NCBI GenBank assembly: GCA_046710535.1
Contig: JBKEHH010000013.1
Coordinates: 1-64,000 of the forward strand
Direction: 5' to 3'
Length of the DNA: 64,000 nt
Source: CAWVSB01 sp046710535
GTDB lineage: Bacteria > Pseudomonadota > Gammaproteobacteria > Pseudomonadales > CAWVSB01
The notes under the pieces were generated by a model. It saw only the letters and a list, made by a program, of their open reading frames with translations, was not told where the DNA came from and ran no database searches. Below, in pieces: positions 1-8,514 of the stretch (position 1 is the stretch's first letter; each line of letters opens with the position of its first letter). Both the position numbers and the translations under genes were made by a program.

Positions 1-125
1 GATATTAGTAGTTACTTGATGGGGTACTATAATTACCAAAGGCCGCATACATTTAATCAGGGTTTAGCTCCAGCGATAGCTGAAGAAAAACCTTATTCAA
101 TGTCCAAAATTACTTGACCACTACA
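1..125 (+). mobile_element. Right end of an IS3-family insertion sequence (transposase OrfB C-terminus)
   Basis: The first frame is open from base 1 to a TGA at 115-117. It reads as the C-terminal tail of an IS3-type integrase: a YYNYQRPH block followed by NQGLAPAIAEEKPYS, which matches the end of the DDE transposase of this family. The element probably ends at the CA at 124-125, since IS3 elements end in TG...CA and the last bases read outward as TGTAGTGGTCAAGTAA. The rest of the element lies outside the window, so completeness cannot be judged. The unrelated amidohydrolase reading frame begins right after this point, as expected for an insertion. The exact IS boundary is inferred. Confidence 0.7.
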
Positions 126-318
126 TATCGCCGCATATACCATCGATGCTGCCTACGCTAATTTTCTGGAGCAAGACACTGGTTCAATAGAAGTCGGTAA
201 ATTTGCCGACCTCGTAGTGTTGAGTGACAATTTATTCGACCTACCCCCTGCTGACATTTCACAAGTTACCGTGGTAGCTACCCTGCTCGAAGGCAAAGTT
301 ATATATGGCGATCTTTAG
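126..318 (+). pseudogene. Amidohydrolase family 3 fragment (C-terminus only), cut by the IS element
   Basis: About 63 codons read as the C-terminal end of a YtcJ-type amidohydrolase: AAYTIDAAYANFLEQDTGS, then IEVGKFADLVVLS, then a final VATLLEGKVIYGDL. The same layout closes the complete amidohydrolase at 6293-7957, so this is a paralogue or second family member. The metal-binding HxH and catalytic parts are missing because the IS3-type end lies immediately upstream. It cannot make an active enzyme. Whether the 5' part survives beyond the window's left edge is unknown. Confidence 0.7.
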
Positions 319-330
319 CGGATTGTAAAA

Positions 331-515
331 TGCGGCAGCCGAAAGGCTGTTCCGTTCCGCCACTCTTAAGTATAAAACACTCGAATCCGTTTAGTTTGGG
401 GTCTGGTATTGAATCGTAGAAGGGATTGACTAACAACAGCGGAAAAGCTGCTATTGCCCTGCGGGCGAGCTTTGGTCGGTCCTAATTGCGCTGCAATTAG
501 TAGAACCGGAAGGTT
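331..515. repeat. Intergenic hairpins between the amidohydrolase remnant and tRNA-Arg
   Basis: No gene is seen between 319 and 545. Two stem-loops are. One at 336-349 pairs CAGCC with GGCTG across a GAAA loop. A longer one at 477-508 pairs CTAATTGC (482-489) with GCAATTAG (493-500), and the stem continues through CGGT/ACCG at its base with a small bulge. They could be repetitive palindromes or RNA structure. No second copy was noticed elsewhere in the window. Confidence 0.35.
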
Positions 516-545
516 TTGTTAAATTGATCCAAATACTTCATATAC

Positions 546-573
546 AAAAAAACCGACGCGAAGTCGGTTTTTC
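546..573. terminator. Rho-independent terminator downstream of tRNA-Arg
   Basis: AACCGAC (551-557) pairs with GTCGGTT (563-569) across a 5-base loop, with A and T runs on the two sides. On the minus strand the stem is followed by a U-run and lies just 3' of the tRNA-Arg gene, so it should end the tRNA transcript. Confidence 0.8.
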
Positions 574-579
574 TGTATA

Positions 580-656
580 TGGTGCACTCGGGTGGATTCG
601 AACCACCGACCGCTCGGTTCGTAGCCGAGTACTCTATCCAGCTGAGCTACGAGTGC
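580..656 (-). tRNA. tRNA-Arg (anticodon ACG)
   Basis: The minus strand folds as a complete 77-base cloverleaf. The acceptor stem starts GCACTCG, the D-arm follows, the anticodon stem CTCGG/CCGAG frames loop CTACGAA, and the T-arm carries GGTTCGAATCC. The CCA end is encoded. The anticodon ACG would be read as ICG after deamination. It sits next to tRNA-Ser(GCT) and downstream of csrA, an arrangement also found in Pseudomonas relatives. Confidence 0.95.
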
Positions 657-726
657 TTGTCCTTTAAAGGCCGTCACTATAGTGAAGAGCCTTTAGGCAG
701 TCAACTTTTGATTACCTTTTTAATGA

Positions 727-819
727 TGGCGGAGAAGGAGGGATTCGAACCCTCGATAGAGCTATAAACCCTATACTCCCTTAGCAGGGGAGCGCCTTCA
801 GCCACTCGGCCACCTCTCC
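727..819 (-). tRNA. tRNA-Ser (anticodon GCT)
   Basis: The minus strand gives a 93-base class II tRNA. The acceptor stem starts GGAGAGG, the anticodon stem CTCCC/GGGAG frames anticodon GCT, a long variable arm of serine type follows (stem around TATAGGG...), the T-arm carries GGTTCGAATCC, and CCA is encoded. It is probably cotranscribed with the neighbouring tRNA-Arg. Confidence 0.95.
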
Positions 820-877
820 GGAATCGGGCGGCATGTTAACATAAATACTGCTAAATCAAAGTAACTAAAGATAAAAA

Positions 878-1075
878 TTAATGATTTCCTTCATTATCTA
901 AATCGATACCCTTTTCTTGCTGTATTTTCTGATAAATTTCTTCTCGATGAACCGATACTTCTTTGGGCGCGTTGACACCAATTCTTACTTGATTTCCTTT
1001 TACGCCCAATACTGTGACTGTAACATCATCATCGATCATAAGAGTTTCGCCAATGCGACGAGTCAAAATTAACAT
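878..1075 (-). CDS. csrA: Carbon storage regulator CsrA/RsmA
   Basis: A 65-residue RNA-binding post-transcriptional regulator that binds GGA motifs in mRNA leaders. The start is the ATG giving MLILTRR, preceded by AGGAGA; a longer frame upstream adds residues no CsrA has. The key RNA-contact residues L4 and R44 are present (the latter in the SVHREEIYQ helix), and the length matches the family (about 61-65). It lies between lysC and tRNA-Ser, the usual gammaproteobacterial place. The 3' tail after residue 55 is acidic and variable, as in other members. Confidence 0.96.
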   Translation of the reverse strand: MLILTRRIGETLMIDDDVTVTVLGVKGNQVRIGVNAPKEVSVHREEIYQKIQQEKGIDLDNEGNH

Positions 1076-1269
1076 TGTATTCTCCTGACTTTTTAAAGCC
1101 AAACATTCAAGAGCTGAGCGGCGCTTTCTCTCACTTTCACAATTTATTTATACTATACCAATACCATATATTAAGGCGTATCGCATACGATAGCGACCTA
1201 TAAACACAGTATATTCCTTAAAGGTCCATCAGAATTTTTCTTATAGCACTTAGACACGTCTATACGCAG

Positions 1270-2490
1270 TTAGTGCTGCTCTAGACCAAAAGAATCATGC
1301 AATGAGCGTACAGCTAACTCTAAAAACTTTTCGTCGATAACCACTGATATTTTAATTTCAGAGGTAGTGATCATCAAAATGTTAATTGATACGTCGGCTA
1401 AGGCTTGAAACATTTGGCTAGCTACGCCGGCATGTGACCGCATACCCACACCCACTAGCGACACCTTACAAATCTTGTCGTCAGCAATAAAGCCTCTTGC
1501 GCCCAACTTTTCTACAACGCCACTCAATACTTGCTCAGCTCTTGCCATCTCATTGCGATGCACTGTGAAAGTAAAATCAGTAGTGCCGTCGGCACCTACA
1601 TTCTGGACGATCACGTCAACTTCAATATTGGCATTACCAATGGGGCCTAAAATCTTAGACGCCATACCTGGGGTGTCGGGCACACCTAATATAGTCAATT
1701 TTGCTTCATCACGGTTAAACGCAATTCCCGAAATAACTGGAGCTTCCACGGTTTGGCTTTCCTCATTAGTAATTAAAGTACCTGGGCCTTCGGTGAAACT
1801 CGAGAGGACCCTAAGTGGTACATTATATTTTCCGGCAAATTCTACTGACCTAATCTGCAAAATCTTTGAACCTAAACTAGCCATTTCCAGCATTTCTTCA
1901 AAGGTTATACAGTCAAGTCTTCGTGCATTCTCTACCACTCTGGGGTCAGTGGTGTAAACACCGTCAACGTCAGTATAGATCTGACACTCATCAGCCTTTA
2001 AGGCAGCAGCTAATGCCACCGCTGAAGTATCTGAACCACCACGACCAAGCGTAGTGATATTGCCATTCTCATCAGAGCCCTGAAACCCCGCGACAACAAC
2101 AACAATGCCTGCACTTAGGTCTGTACGTATCAGTTTTTCATCAATCGACTTAATCCGCGCTTTGTTATGAGCAGAATCTGTCAAAATACTAACCTGTGCG
2201 CCGGTATATGATTTAGCCGGACAACCGCGTGCAATTAACGCCATCGATAACAACGCTATAGTCACCTGCTCGCCAGTAGAAACTAATACATCATATTCAC
2301 GAGGGTCTGGCTGCTCTTGGATTTCCTGAGCAAGGCCAATTAGGCGATTGGTTTCACCACTCATCGCTGACAAGACAACAACAATGTCGTCGCCACGTTT
2401 TTTGGCAGCAACAATTTTATCTGCCACAGCCTGAATACGCTCTATCGTTCCAACTGAGGTTCCACCGAATTTTTGTACTATTAAACTCAT
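1270..2490 (-). CDS. lysC: Aspartate kinase
   Basis: Phosphorylates L-aspartate, the first step to lysine, threonine, methionine and diaminopimelate. At 406 residues it is a monofunctional aspartokinase like the Pseudomonas enzyme (about 411). The N-terminus has the kinase signature KFGGTSV (residues 7-13). Later come the LGRGGSDTSAVALA and YTDVDGVYTTDPR segments of the amino-acid kinase fold, then two C-terminal ACT domains from about residue 265 that normally bind lysine and threonine for feedback inhibition. It follows alaS with a 61-base gap and precedes csrA, on the same strand. No lysine riboswitch is seen in the short leader. Confidence 0.95.
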   Translation of the reverse strand: MSLIVQKFGGTSVGTIERIQAVADKIVAAKKRGDDIVVVLSAMSGETNRLIGLAQEIQEQPDPREYDVLVSTGEQVTIALLSMALIARGCPAKSYTGAQVSILTDSAHNKARIKSIDEKLIRTDLSAGIVVVVAGFQGSDENGNITTLGRGGSDTSAVALAAALKADECQIYTDVDGVYTTDPRVVENARRLDCITFEEMLEMASLGSKILQIRSVEFAGKYNVPLRVLSSFTEGPGTLITNEESQTVEAPVISGIAFNRDEAKLTILGVPDTPGMASKILGPIGNANIEVDVIVQNVGADGTTDFTFTVHRNEMARAEQVLSGVVEKLGARGFIADDKICKVSLVGVGMRSHAGVASQMFQALADVSINILMITTSEIKISVVIDEKFLELAVRSLHDSFGLEQH

Positions 2491-2551
2491 AATCTACAGC
2501 TGTTGTATTTTGGTGCGCAAATGTACCACCAAGTCATTAATTTTCAAGGTG

Positions 2552-5179
2552 TTAATCCATTTTTTCCGTTACTAAACTGGCAACTTTAGCCAGCGCGTCC
2601 GGTAACAAAGCAGCGTTACCACCACCACCTTGGGCCATATCTGGGCGGCCGCCGCCTTTGCCGCCAATGGCTTCAGCCACAACTCGCAAGATATCGCCGG
2701 CTTTTACTTTGCTAGAGGTAGCTTTTGTAACCCCTGCGACTAACGACACTTTATCGCCTTCAATACAAGCTAACACCACAACCGCTTCGCCCAATTTGTT
2801 TTTTAACTGGTCAACCGTGTCACGCAGTGACTTACTATCACCGCCATCAATAATAGCAGCCAACACCTTAACACCAGCCACTTCTTGCGCTTGACTGGCT
2901 AAATCAGACCCGGCCTGGGACGCCAGCTTCGACTTCAACTGCTCTAGCTCTTTCTCTAACTGGCGGTTAGCCCTCAGCATTTGCTCTACTTTGGCAACGA
3001 CCGAATCTTTTGAGCCTTTAACCAGCTGACCAACTGACTGCAGGGTCGCATCGGTCTGTTCAACTAAATCTAGAGCAGCTTGCCCGCTAACCGCTTCAAT
3101 TCTTCTAACCCCAGCAGAAATACCGCCTTCTGAGTAGACTTTAATTAGACCAATATCACCAGTGCGCTCCACATGGGTGCCGCCGCAAAGCTCTACTGAA
3201 AAACCATCACCCATCGAAAGCAATCTGACTTCGTCGCCATACTTCTCGCCAAATAATGCCATTGCACCTTTTTGCTGAGCCGTATCCATGTCAGTGACTT
3301 CAGTTTCTACGGCAGAGTTTTCACGCACTTGTGCGTTAACCAACACTTCGATTTCTTGTAATTCTCCAGCACTTAAAGCCGCTGGATGAGAAAAATCGAA
3401 ACGTAATCTTTCACTATTTACTAACGAGCCTTTTTGTTCAACATGGCTACCTAATACTCTACGCAAGGCTGCATGTAACAAGTGTGTTGCTGAGTGATTA
3501 AGGGCAGTATCACGACGCACACTACTATTAATGACAGTGGTTAAGTCACTGCCTTTAGTTAACTCGCCGTCAATAACATTAATATGGTGTAAATGATGAC
3601 TGCCAGCTTTAGTCGTATTCAAAACCTCTACCTTTACACCAGCAGCGGTTAAATAACCGGTATCACCAGCTTGACCGCCCGACTCGGCATAGAAAGGCGT
3701 TTTATCGAGTAACACAATGCCACTTTCACCGGTGGCTATATTGTCCACTGGCTCGCCGTCGCGTAACAATTCAGTAACAGTCGCGCTGTCAGTTTGTTTG
3801 TCGTAACCAGTAAATTCAGTTTCGCCAGCAAGGTTTAAGGTTTGCGAATAATCAACCGAGAAGCTACTGGCGCTTTGTGAACGCTTCCGCTGCTGCTCCA
3901 TTGCCGCATCAAACCCAATCATATCAAGACTTAAGTCATGTTCGCGGGCAATATCATTGGTTAAATCTACCGGAAAACCATACGTGTCATATAACTTAAA
4001 CACCACTGCACCTGAAAGCTCTGTACCATCTAAATTGTCGATTGCAGCGCTAAGAATTTGCAGTCCATTCTCTAAGGTTCGGGCAAATTGCTGCTCTTCG
4101 GCCAGTATCAGTTTTTCAATACGACCTTGTTGCTCAACAAGTTCAGGGTAAGCAGCGCCCATTTCTTTAACCAAGGCAGCTACTAGCTGGCTAAAAAATG
4201 ACTTAGTCATTCCTAACTGATGGCCGTGACGAATTGCCCGACGAGTAATACGGCGCAACACATAATCACGCCCTTCATTACCGGGGTTAACTCCGTCAAT
4301 AATCAAAAATGCACATGAGCGGACATGGTCGGCAATAACTCTTAGCGACTTCTCTTCTAAATCTTTAACACCAACTATTTCGGCGGCAGCCTTTAATAAG
4401 TTTTGAAACAAGTCAATTTCATAGTTGCTGTGTACATGCTGTTTAACAGCAGCAATACGCTCTAAACCCATGCCGGTATCAACAGCGGGCTTTGGCAATG
4501 GTTCCATACGGCCATCTTCAAACCGATTAAACTGCATGAATACAATATTCCAAATTTCTATATAGCGATCGCCATCTTCATCAGGGCTACCTGGTGGGCC
4601 ACCTGCCACTTCAGCGCCATGATCAAAAAATATTTCAGTACAAGGGCCACAAGGACCAGTATCGCCCATAGTCCAAAAATTATCGGACGCGTATTTAGCA
4701 CCTTTATTATCGCCGATGCGTATTATCCGCTCAGCGGGAACACCAATTTCTTTATTCCAAATATCATAGGCTTCATCATCATCTGCATAAACGGTTACCC
4801 ACAACTTATCTTCCGGTATCGCCATCCATTCTCTAGAGGTTAAAAACTCCCAAGCATAGTTAATCGCATCGTGTTTAAAGTAATCACCGAAGCTAAAGTT
4901 ACCCAGCATTTCAAAAAATGTGTGATGTCTTGCGGTATAACCTACATTTTCTAAGTCGTTATGTTTACCGCCAGCGCGCACGCAACGTTGCGAGCTAGTC
5001 GCGCGACTATAAGCGCGCTTGTCTGCACCTAAAAATACATCTTTAAATTGCACCATTCCGGCATTAGTAAATAGCAAAGTTGGGTCGTTAGCTGGCACCA
5101 AAGAGCTACTACTAACTCGGGTATGCCCCTGCTTTTCAAAATAGCTTAAAAACGCTTCGCGAATTTCTGCGCTCTTCAT
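2552..5179 (-). CDS. alaS: Alanyl-tRNA synthetase
   Basis: Charges tRNA-Ala and edits mischarged Ser and Gly. The 875 residues equal the usual bacterial length. The class II catalytic core opens with the FTNAGMVQFKDVFLG and RHHTFFEMLGNFSFGDYF blocks. The editing domain has the zinc-binding pair HSATH (HxxxH) and CGGTH. A coiled-coil segment and a glycine-rich C-Ala domain ending GGKGGGRPDMAQGG complete the protein. All expected domains are intact. In many gammaproteobacteria recA-recX precede alaS; here a Trm112-like gene does instead. Confidence 0.97.
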   Translation of the reverse strand: MKSAEIREAFLSYFEKQGHTRVSSSSLVPANDPTLLFTNAGMVQFKDVFLGADKRAYSRATSSQRCVRAGGKHNDLENVGYTARHHTFFEMLGNFSFGDYFKHDAINYAWEFLTSREWMAIPEDKLWVTVYADDDEAYDIWNKEIGVPAERIIRIGDNKGAKYASDNFWTMGDTGPCGPCTEIFFDHGAEVAGGPPGSPDEDGDRYIEIWNIVFMQFNRFEDGRMEPLPKPAVDTGMGLERIAAVKQHVHSNYEIDLFQNLLKAAAEIVGVKDLEEKSLRVIADHVRSCAFLIIDGVNPGNEGRDYVLRRITRRAIRHGHQLGMTKSFFSQLVAALVKEMGAAYPELVEQQGRIEKLILAEEQQFARTLENGLQILSAAIDNLDGTELSGAVVFKLYDTYGFPVDLTNDIAREHDLSLDMIGFDAAMEQQRKRSQSASSFSVDYSQTLNLAGETEFTGYDKQTDSATVTELLRDGEPVDNIATGESGIVLLDKTPFYAESGGQAGDTGYLTAAGVKVEVLNTTKAGSHHLHHINVIDGELTKGSDLTTVINSSVRRDTALNHSATHLLHAALRRVLGSHVEQKGSLVNSERLRFDFSHPAALSAGELQEIEVLVNAQVRENSAVETEVTDMDTAQQKGAMALFGEKYGDEVRLLSMGDGFSVELCGGTHVERTGDIGLIKVYSEGGISAGVRRIEAVSGQAALDLVEQTDATLQSVGQLVKGSKDSVVAKVEQMLRANRQLEKELEQLKSKLASQAGSDLASQAQEVAGVKVLAAIIDGGDSKSLRDTVDQLKNKLGEAVVVLACIEGDKVSLVAGVTKATSSKVKAGDILRVVAEAIGGKGGGRPDMAQGGGGNAALLPDALAKVASLVTEKMD

Positions 5180-5258
5180 GGTGTTGGCCCTATTTAAAAC
5201 TAAATATTGTCGAGACTATTTAGTCGTAACTAAAAATAAAGAATACAACTAATAGATA

Positions 5259-5450
5259 TTATTTACGGTCTGACTTCTCATCTGCTGTGAGCTGTCTGGC
5301 TTCCGACTCAAGCATCACTGGGATATCATCACGTATCGGATACGCCAAACCACTGGTGTAACAAATTAGCTCTTGGTTTGCCTTAGAGTATTCCAGTGGC
5401 CCTTTTGTTACAGGGCAAACTAAAATTCTTAAAAGTTTTTCATCAATCAT
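5259..5450 (-). CDS. Trm112/YcaR-like small protein
   Basis: A 63-residue protein of the Trm112/UPF0434 (YcaR) family. It has the N-terminal DEKLLRILVCPVTKGPL block and the LAYPIRDDIPVML block that define the family. Only two cysteines (in LVCPV and ELICY) remain of the zinc site seen in longer members. Bacterial members are thought to be small partner proteins; no firm function can be given. It follows the M23 peptidase gene by 9 bases on the same strand, so the two may be cotranscribed. Confidence 0.85.
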   Translation of the reverse strand: MIDEKLLRILVCPVTKGPLEYSKANQELICYTSGLAYPIRDDIPVMLESEARQLTADEKSDRK

Positions 5451-5459
5451 TTTTTATCC

Positions 5460-6266
5460 TTACCGCTGCGCTGTAGGCATTTCGCCTACTAGCAATTGCG
5501 GATCAATCCTGCTGTTATACCAATTCATACGCCAATCTAAATGTGGCCCGGTTACTCGCCCGGTTGCCCCTACTTCGGCTACGGCTTGACCCGCTTCAAC
5601 CCTATCGCCCGGTTGCACTAACATTTTGCTTAAATGCAAAAAGCTCGACGTCAGGCCATGGCCATGGTCGATAATTAAGGTGCCACCTGAAAAAAACATA
5701 TCGTCGTACGCCAAGGTAATCACTCCCGATGCTGGAGCATAAGCAACAGTTCCGGTTGGCGCAGCCACATCAACCCCATAGTGGGGCCGTTTAGGGACGC
5801 CATTATAGACACGCTGAGAGCCAAAAACACCTGTTATTGGCCCTATTAGTGGCCATTCAAAATCAGCCTTATATCCTTCGCTATCAGAGAACTTAACCCT
5901 AGCCTGTTTGACTAGCTTTGACTCTTTCACGCTGCGGGCCAAAGCCTCTGAGTCTGGTTGCATAATCTTTTTTGAAATGCCTTCTATTTTTTGCAATTTA
6001 TAGTCTCGTTTTTTAATTACAAAATTATGCTCAACCGCCTCGCCCACTGCCTTTTCGACCACAACTAAGCTACTTGTAGCGTCGCGATCTAGACCGATGA
6101 TAAACGCGCCGCTCTCATCTCTGAGTAATTTTCTGTCGGCAATATAAATATCAGTCGCTAAATCTGCATTGCCTTTTAGCAAGCCGCCTTGAACAAAATT
6201 TCCATTTAATTCAAATGCCAACCCATTAGTCGACAACAATAACGCTAACAGTGCAGTTTTAGTCAT
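5460..6266 (-). CDS. Secreted M23 (LytM-type) metallopeptidase, HxD variant
   Basis: A 268-residue exported protein with a hydrophobic N-terminal signal. The C-terminal half is the M23 peptidase fold, which normally cuts peptidoglycan cross-bridges or stem peptides. The first zinc motif HYGVD is intact (H162, D166), and a histidine is present in SSFLHLSK (H211). The motif that is usually GPHLHF reads GPHLDW, so the second histidine of HxH is aspartate (D244). Aspartate can bind zinc, and my recollection is that a subfamily shares this form, so it may be active. The N-terminal 130 residues are a beta-rich spacer typical of that subfamily. Confidence 0.85.
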   Translation of the reverse strand: MTKTALLALLLSTNGLAFELNGNFVQGGLLKGNADLATDIYIADRKLLRDESGAFIIGLDRDATSSLVVVEKAVGEAVEHNFVIKKRDYKLQKIEGISKKIMQPDSEALARSVKESKLVKQARVKFSDSEGYKADFEWPLIGPITGVFGSQRVYNGVPKRPHYGVDVAAPTGTVAYAPASGVITLAYDDMFFSGGTLIIDHGHGLTSSFLHLSKMLVQPGDRVEAGQAVAEVGATGRVTGPHLDWRMNWYNSRIDPQLLVGEMPTAQR

Positions 6267-6292
6267 TAGTAAATCCTGTCTATCAAATCAAT

Positions 6293-7957
6293 TTATTGCT
6301 GATATACCAACTCTCCAGCAATCCATGTTTGTACTACTTTAGTTTTCCAAGTGTCCAAAGCAACTCCATTGACAACATCTTGATCAACCAAAATAAAGTC
6401 AGCCCATTTGCCTTGCTCAAGCGAACCCAATACATCTTCTTGGTGCGCTGCATAGGCGGCATCTAGGGTGAAGCTACGCAAGGCTTGGGTGGGCGTCATC
6501 GCTTCATCTATTGACCAACCACCTTTAGGCATATTGTCATGGTCTTGTCTGGTTATCGCCGCGTGTAAACCGTGAAATGGATTCGCCAGCTCTACCGGAA
6601 AGTCAGAACCGGAGGCCACAACGGTACCTTGCCGTAAAAAGCGCTGCCATGCATAAGCGCCGGCTAATCGGTCTTCACCTATGCGGTCAGCTACCATATT
6701 TTTATCACTGGTTGCATGCACGGGCTGCATTGAGGCAATAACGTTTAGCTCTAAGAATTTGGGGAAATCAGCCAAGGCCACCACTTGAGTATGCTCAATT
6801 CGGTTTCTTAACTCATGGCCATCTGTCTTTATATAGGCTTTTTCAATGGCACTCAGCGAAATGCGGTTTGCATTATCACCAATGGCATGAATATTGGCCT
6901 GAAAGCCTGCGGCAATAATGTCTTCTACCAATTTATCCAATACCGGTGGATCAGTAAGCAACAGCCCATGATTACCCACATCATCGGAATAAGACTCTAA
7001 TAAAGCTGCGCCTCTGCTACCCAAAGCTCCATCCGAATAGAGTTTAACGCTGCGCACTGACAGAAAATCTTTATCGTCGCTAATACGGCCTTCCTTTAAC
7101 CAAGCATATAAGCGATCGCTGGTTGCACTCAACATGCCGTAAATACGCACTGGTAACTTGCCTTCGTTGACCCGCATCACATATGAATCTAAATCAGCCT
7201 GACTAACACCGGCGTCATGCGTGCTAACAATACCGAGTGATAGCAAATGCTCATAAGCCTTATCAAAGGCTAGCTCTAGCTCTGCTGCAGACGGTGCTGG
7301 GATATTGTCTTCAACTAAAGCCATTGCATTATCAACAAATATACCGGTCGCCTTGCCATTTACATCACGAACAATTCTGCCACCTAGCGGATCTGGCGTA
7401 GCGTCGGTAATACCAGCAATTGCTATAGCTTTACTATTTGCCCAACCAGCATGACCATCAACACGGCGTAAAAACACTGGTCGCTCTATATTGGTAGCAT
7501 CTAGTGACGCAATAGTGGGGAATTCATTACTTGCCCATAGTGCTTGGTTCCAGCCACGACCCAACACCCACTGGGTATTAGGATTATTAGCGGCAAAGTC
7601 TTTAACCGTTTGTGCAGAAATTTCTTCAGAGCTTAGTCCGCGTAACTTTACCCGCAGCAAATCATATCCCAAACCAGATACATGACCGTGAGCATCAATC
7701 AAACCCGGTAACGCGTAGTTACCCTGACCATCAATCAGCTTGCATTTTGGCTTTGCGTCTTTGGCGCTACCAACGGAGGTAATCTTGCCATCAGCAAAAG
7801 CCAACCATGTGAATGTTTTTAATTCTTGAGCAACAGCAACTGGCGTGTAGCCAACAATACTATCAACCACAGTACAGTCGGCCGATTGAGCAGCTACATT
7901 TAAAGAAGTAACGGTTAGCAATACAGAGAAGGAAGTAAAGCGGGTTATATTTATCAT
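6293..7957 (-). CDS. Exported amidohydrolase family 3 (YtcJ-like)
   Basis: A 554-residue metal-dependent hydrolase with a signal peptide (cleavage likely after VAAQSA). The metal ligands IDAHGHVSG (H90, H92) are present, followed by an HAIGDNANR segment, RIEHTQV and the late ASGSDFPVE aspartate. The C-terminal EQGKWADFILVDQD is typical of amidohydrolase 3. Family members hydrolyse amides, formamides or cyclic ureas; the substrate here is unknown. A remnant of a related enzyme lies at 126-318. Confidence 0.88.
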   Translation of the reverse strand: MINITRFTSFSVLLTVTSLNVAAQSADCTVVDSIVGYTPVAVAQELKTFTWLAFADGKITSVGSAKDAKPKCKLIDGQGNYALPGLIDAHGHVSGLGYDLLRVKLRGLSSEEISAQTVKDFAANNPNTQWVLGRGWNQALWASNEFPTIASLDATNIERPVFLRRVDGHAGWANSKAIAIAGITDATPDPLGGRIVRDVNGKATGIFVDNAMALVEDNIPAPSAAELELAFDKAYEHLLSLGIVSTHDAGVSQADLDSYVMRVNEGKLPVRIYGMLSATSDRLYAWLKEGRISDDKDFLSVRSVKLYSDGALGSRGAALLESYSDDVGNHGLLLTDPPVLDKLVEDIIAAGFQANIHAIGDNANRISLSAIEKAYIKTDGHELRNRIEHTQVVALADFPKFLELNVIASMQPVHATSDKNMVADRIGEDRLAGAYAWQRFLRQGTVVASGSDFPVELANPFHGLHAAITRQDHDNMPKGGWSIDEAMTPTQALRSFTLDAAYAAHQEDVLGSLEQGKWADFILVDQDVVNGVALDTWKTKVVQTWIAGELVYQQ

Positions 7958-8023
7958 TGTTTTCTCCAGTAAAAACGGCGAGTCTATACTACCTGATACT
8001 GCTGGATGGTCTAGCGCAGCGGC

Positions 8024-8500
8024 TTAGCTTTTTTGATATTCGATGTTAGTAATGATCCAAAACGCCTTACCGGCCGGGGTCATCACCATCACTTCGTCAT
8101 CAACTTGTTTTTTTAACAAGGCTCGAGCCATGGGGGAGTCGATTGAGATACAGTCAGACTTGTCAAAAATCTCATCGCCACCAACAACACGAAAGCGCTT
8201 TTTTTCGCTCGCTTCGTTTTCAATCTCTACCCAAGCGCCAAAAAACACTTTGCCATCTTGCTGCGGTGAATAATCAACAATTTGAATATCCTCAAGACGT
8301 TTGCGGATATATCTAACTCGACTATCTATTTCACGCAGTAGCTTTTTATTATAGTGATAATCGGCATTTTCACTCCGATCACCCAGCGATGCTGCCCAAG
8401 TCACATTCCTTGTCACCTCTGGTCGCTTCTCTCGCCACAGATAATCTACCTCTTGCTTAAGTGCAGCGTGGCCTTCTCGAGTGATTAATTTAGCCTTCAA
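8024..8500 (-). CDS. greB: Transcript cleavage factor GreB
   Basis: Rescues backtracked RNA polymerase by stimulating cleavage of the nascent RNA 3' end. The 158 residues match E. coli GreB. The coiled-coil tip carries the magnesium-positioning acidic residues D41 and E44 in LGDRSENADYHYNKK; the YHYNKK form separates GreB from GreA. The C-terminal FKBP-like domain includes SPMARALL. It lies 14 bases downstream of the YbiT gene on the same strand. Confidence 0.95.
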   Translation of the reverse strand: MKAKLITREGHAALKQEVDYLWREKRPEVTRNVTWAASLGDRSENADYHYNKKLLREIDSRVRYIRKRLEDIQIVDYSPQQDGKVFFGAWVEIENEASEKKRFRVVGGDEIFDKSDCISIDSPMARALLKKQVDDEVMVMTPAGKAFWIITNIEYQKS

Positions 8501-8514
8501 ACTAACACCACTGG

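Noticed and set aside
579..767. 62-codon frame across the tRNA region
   Set aside because: It runs antisense through both tRNA genes, whose cloverleaves are complete.
1141..1200. Small palindrome CGTAT-CGC-ATACG in the csrA leader as an operator
   Set aside because: Five-base arms are expected by chance and no promoter elements could be aligned with it.
1475..1957. 160-codon plus-strand frame inside lysC
   Set aside because: It is a shadow of the intact aspartokinase gene and resembles no family.
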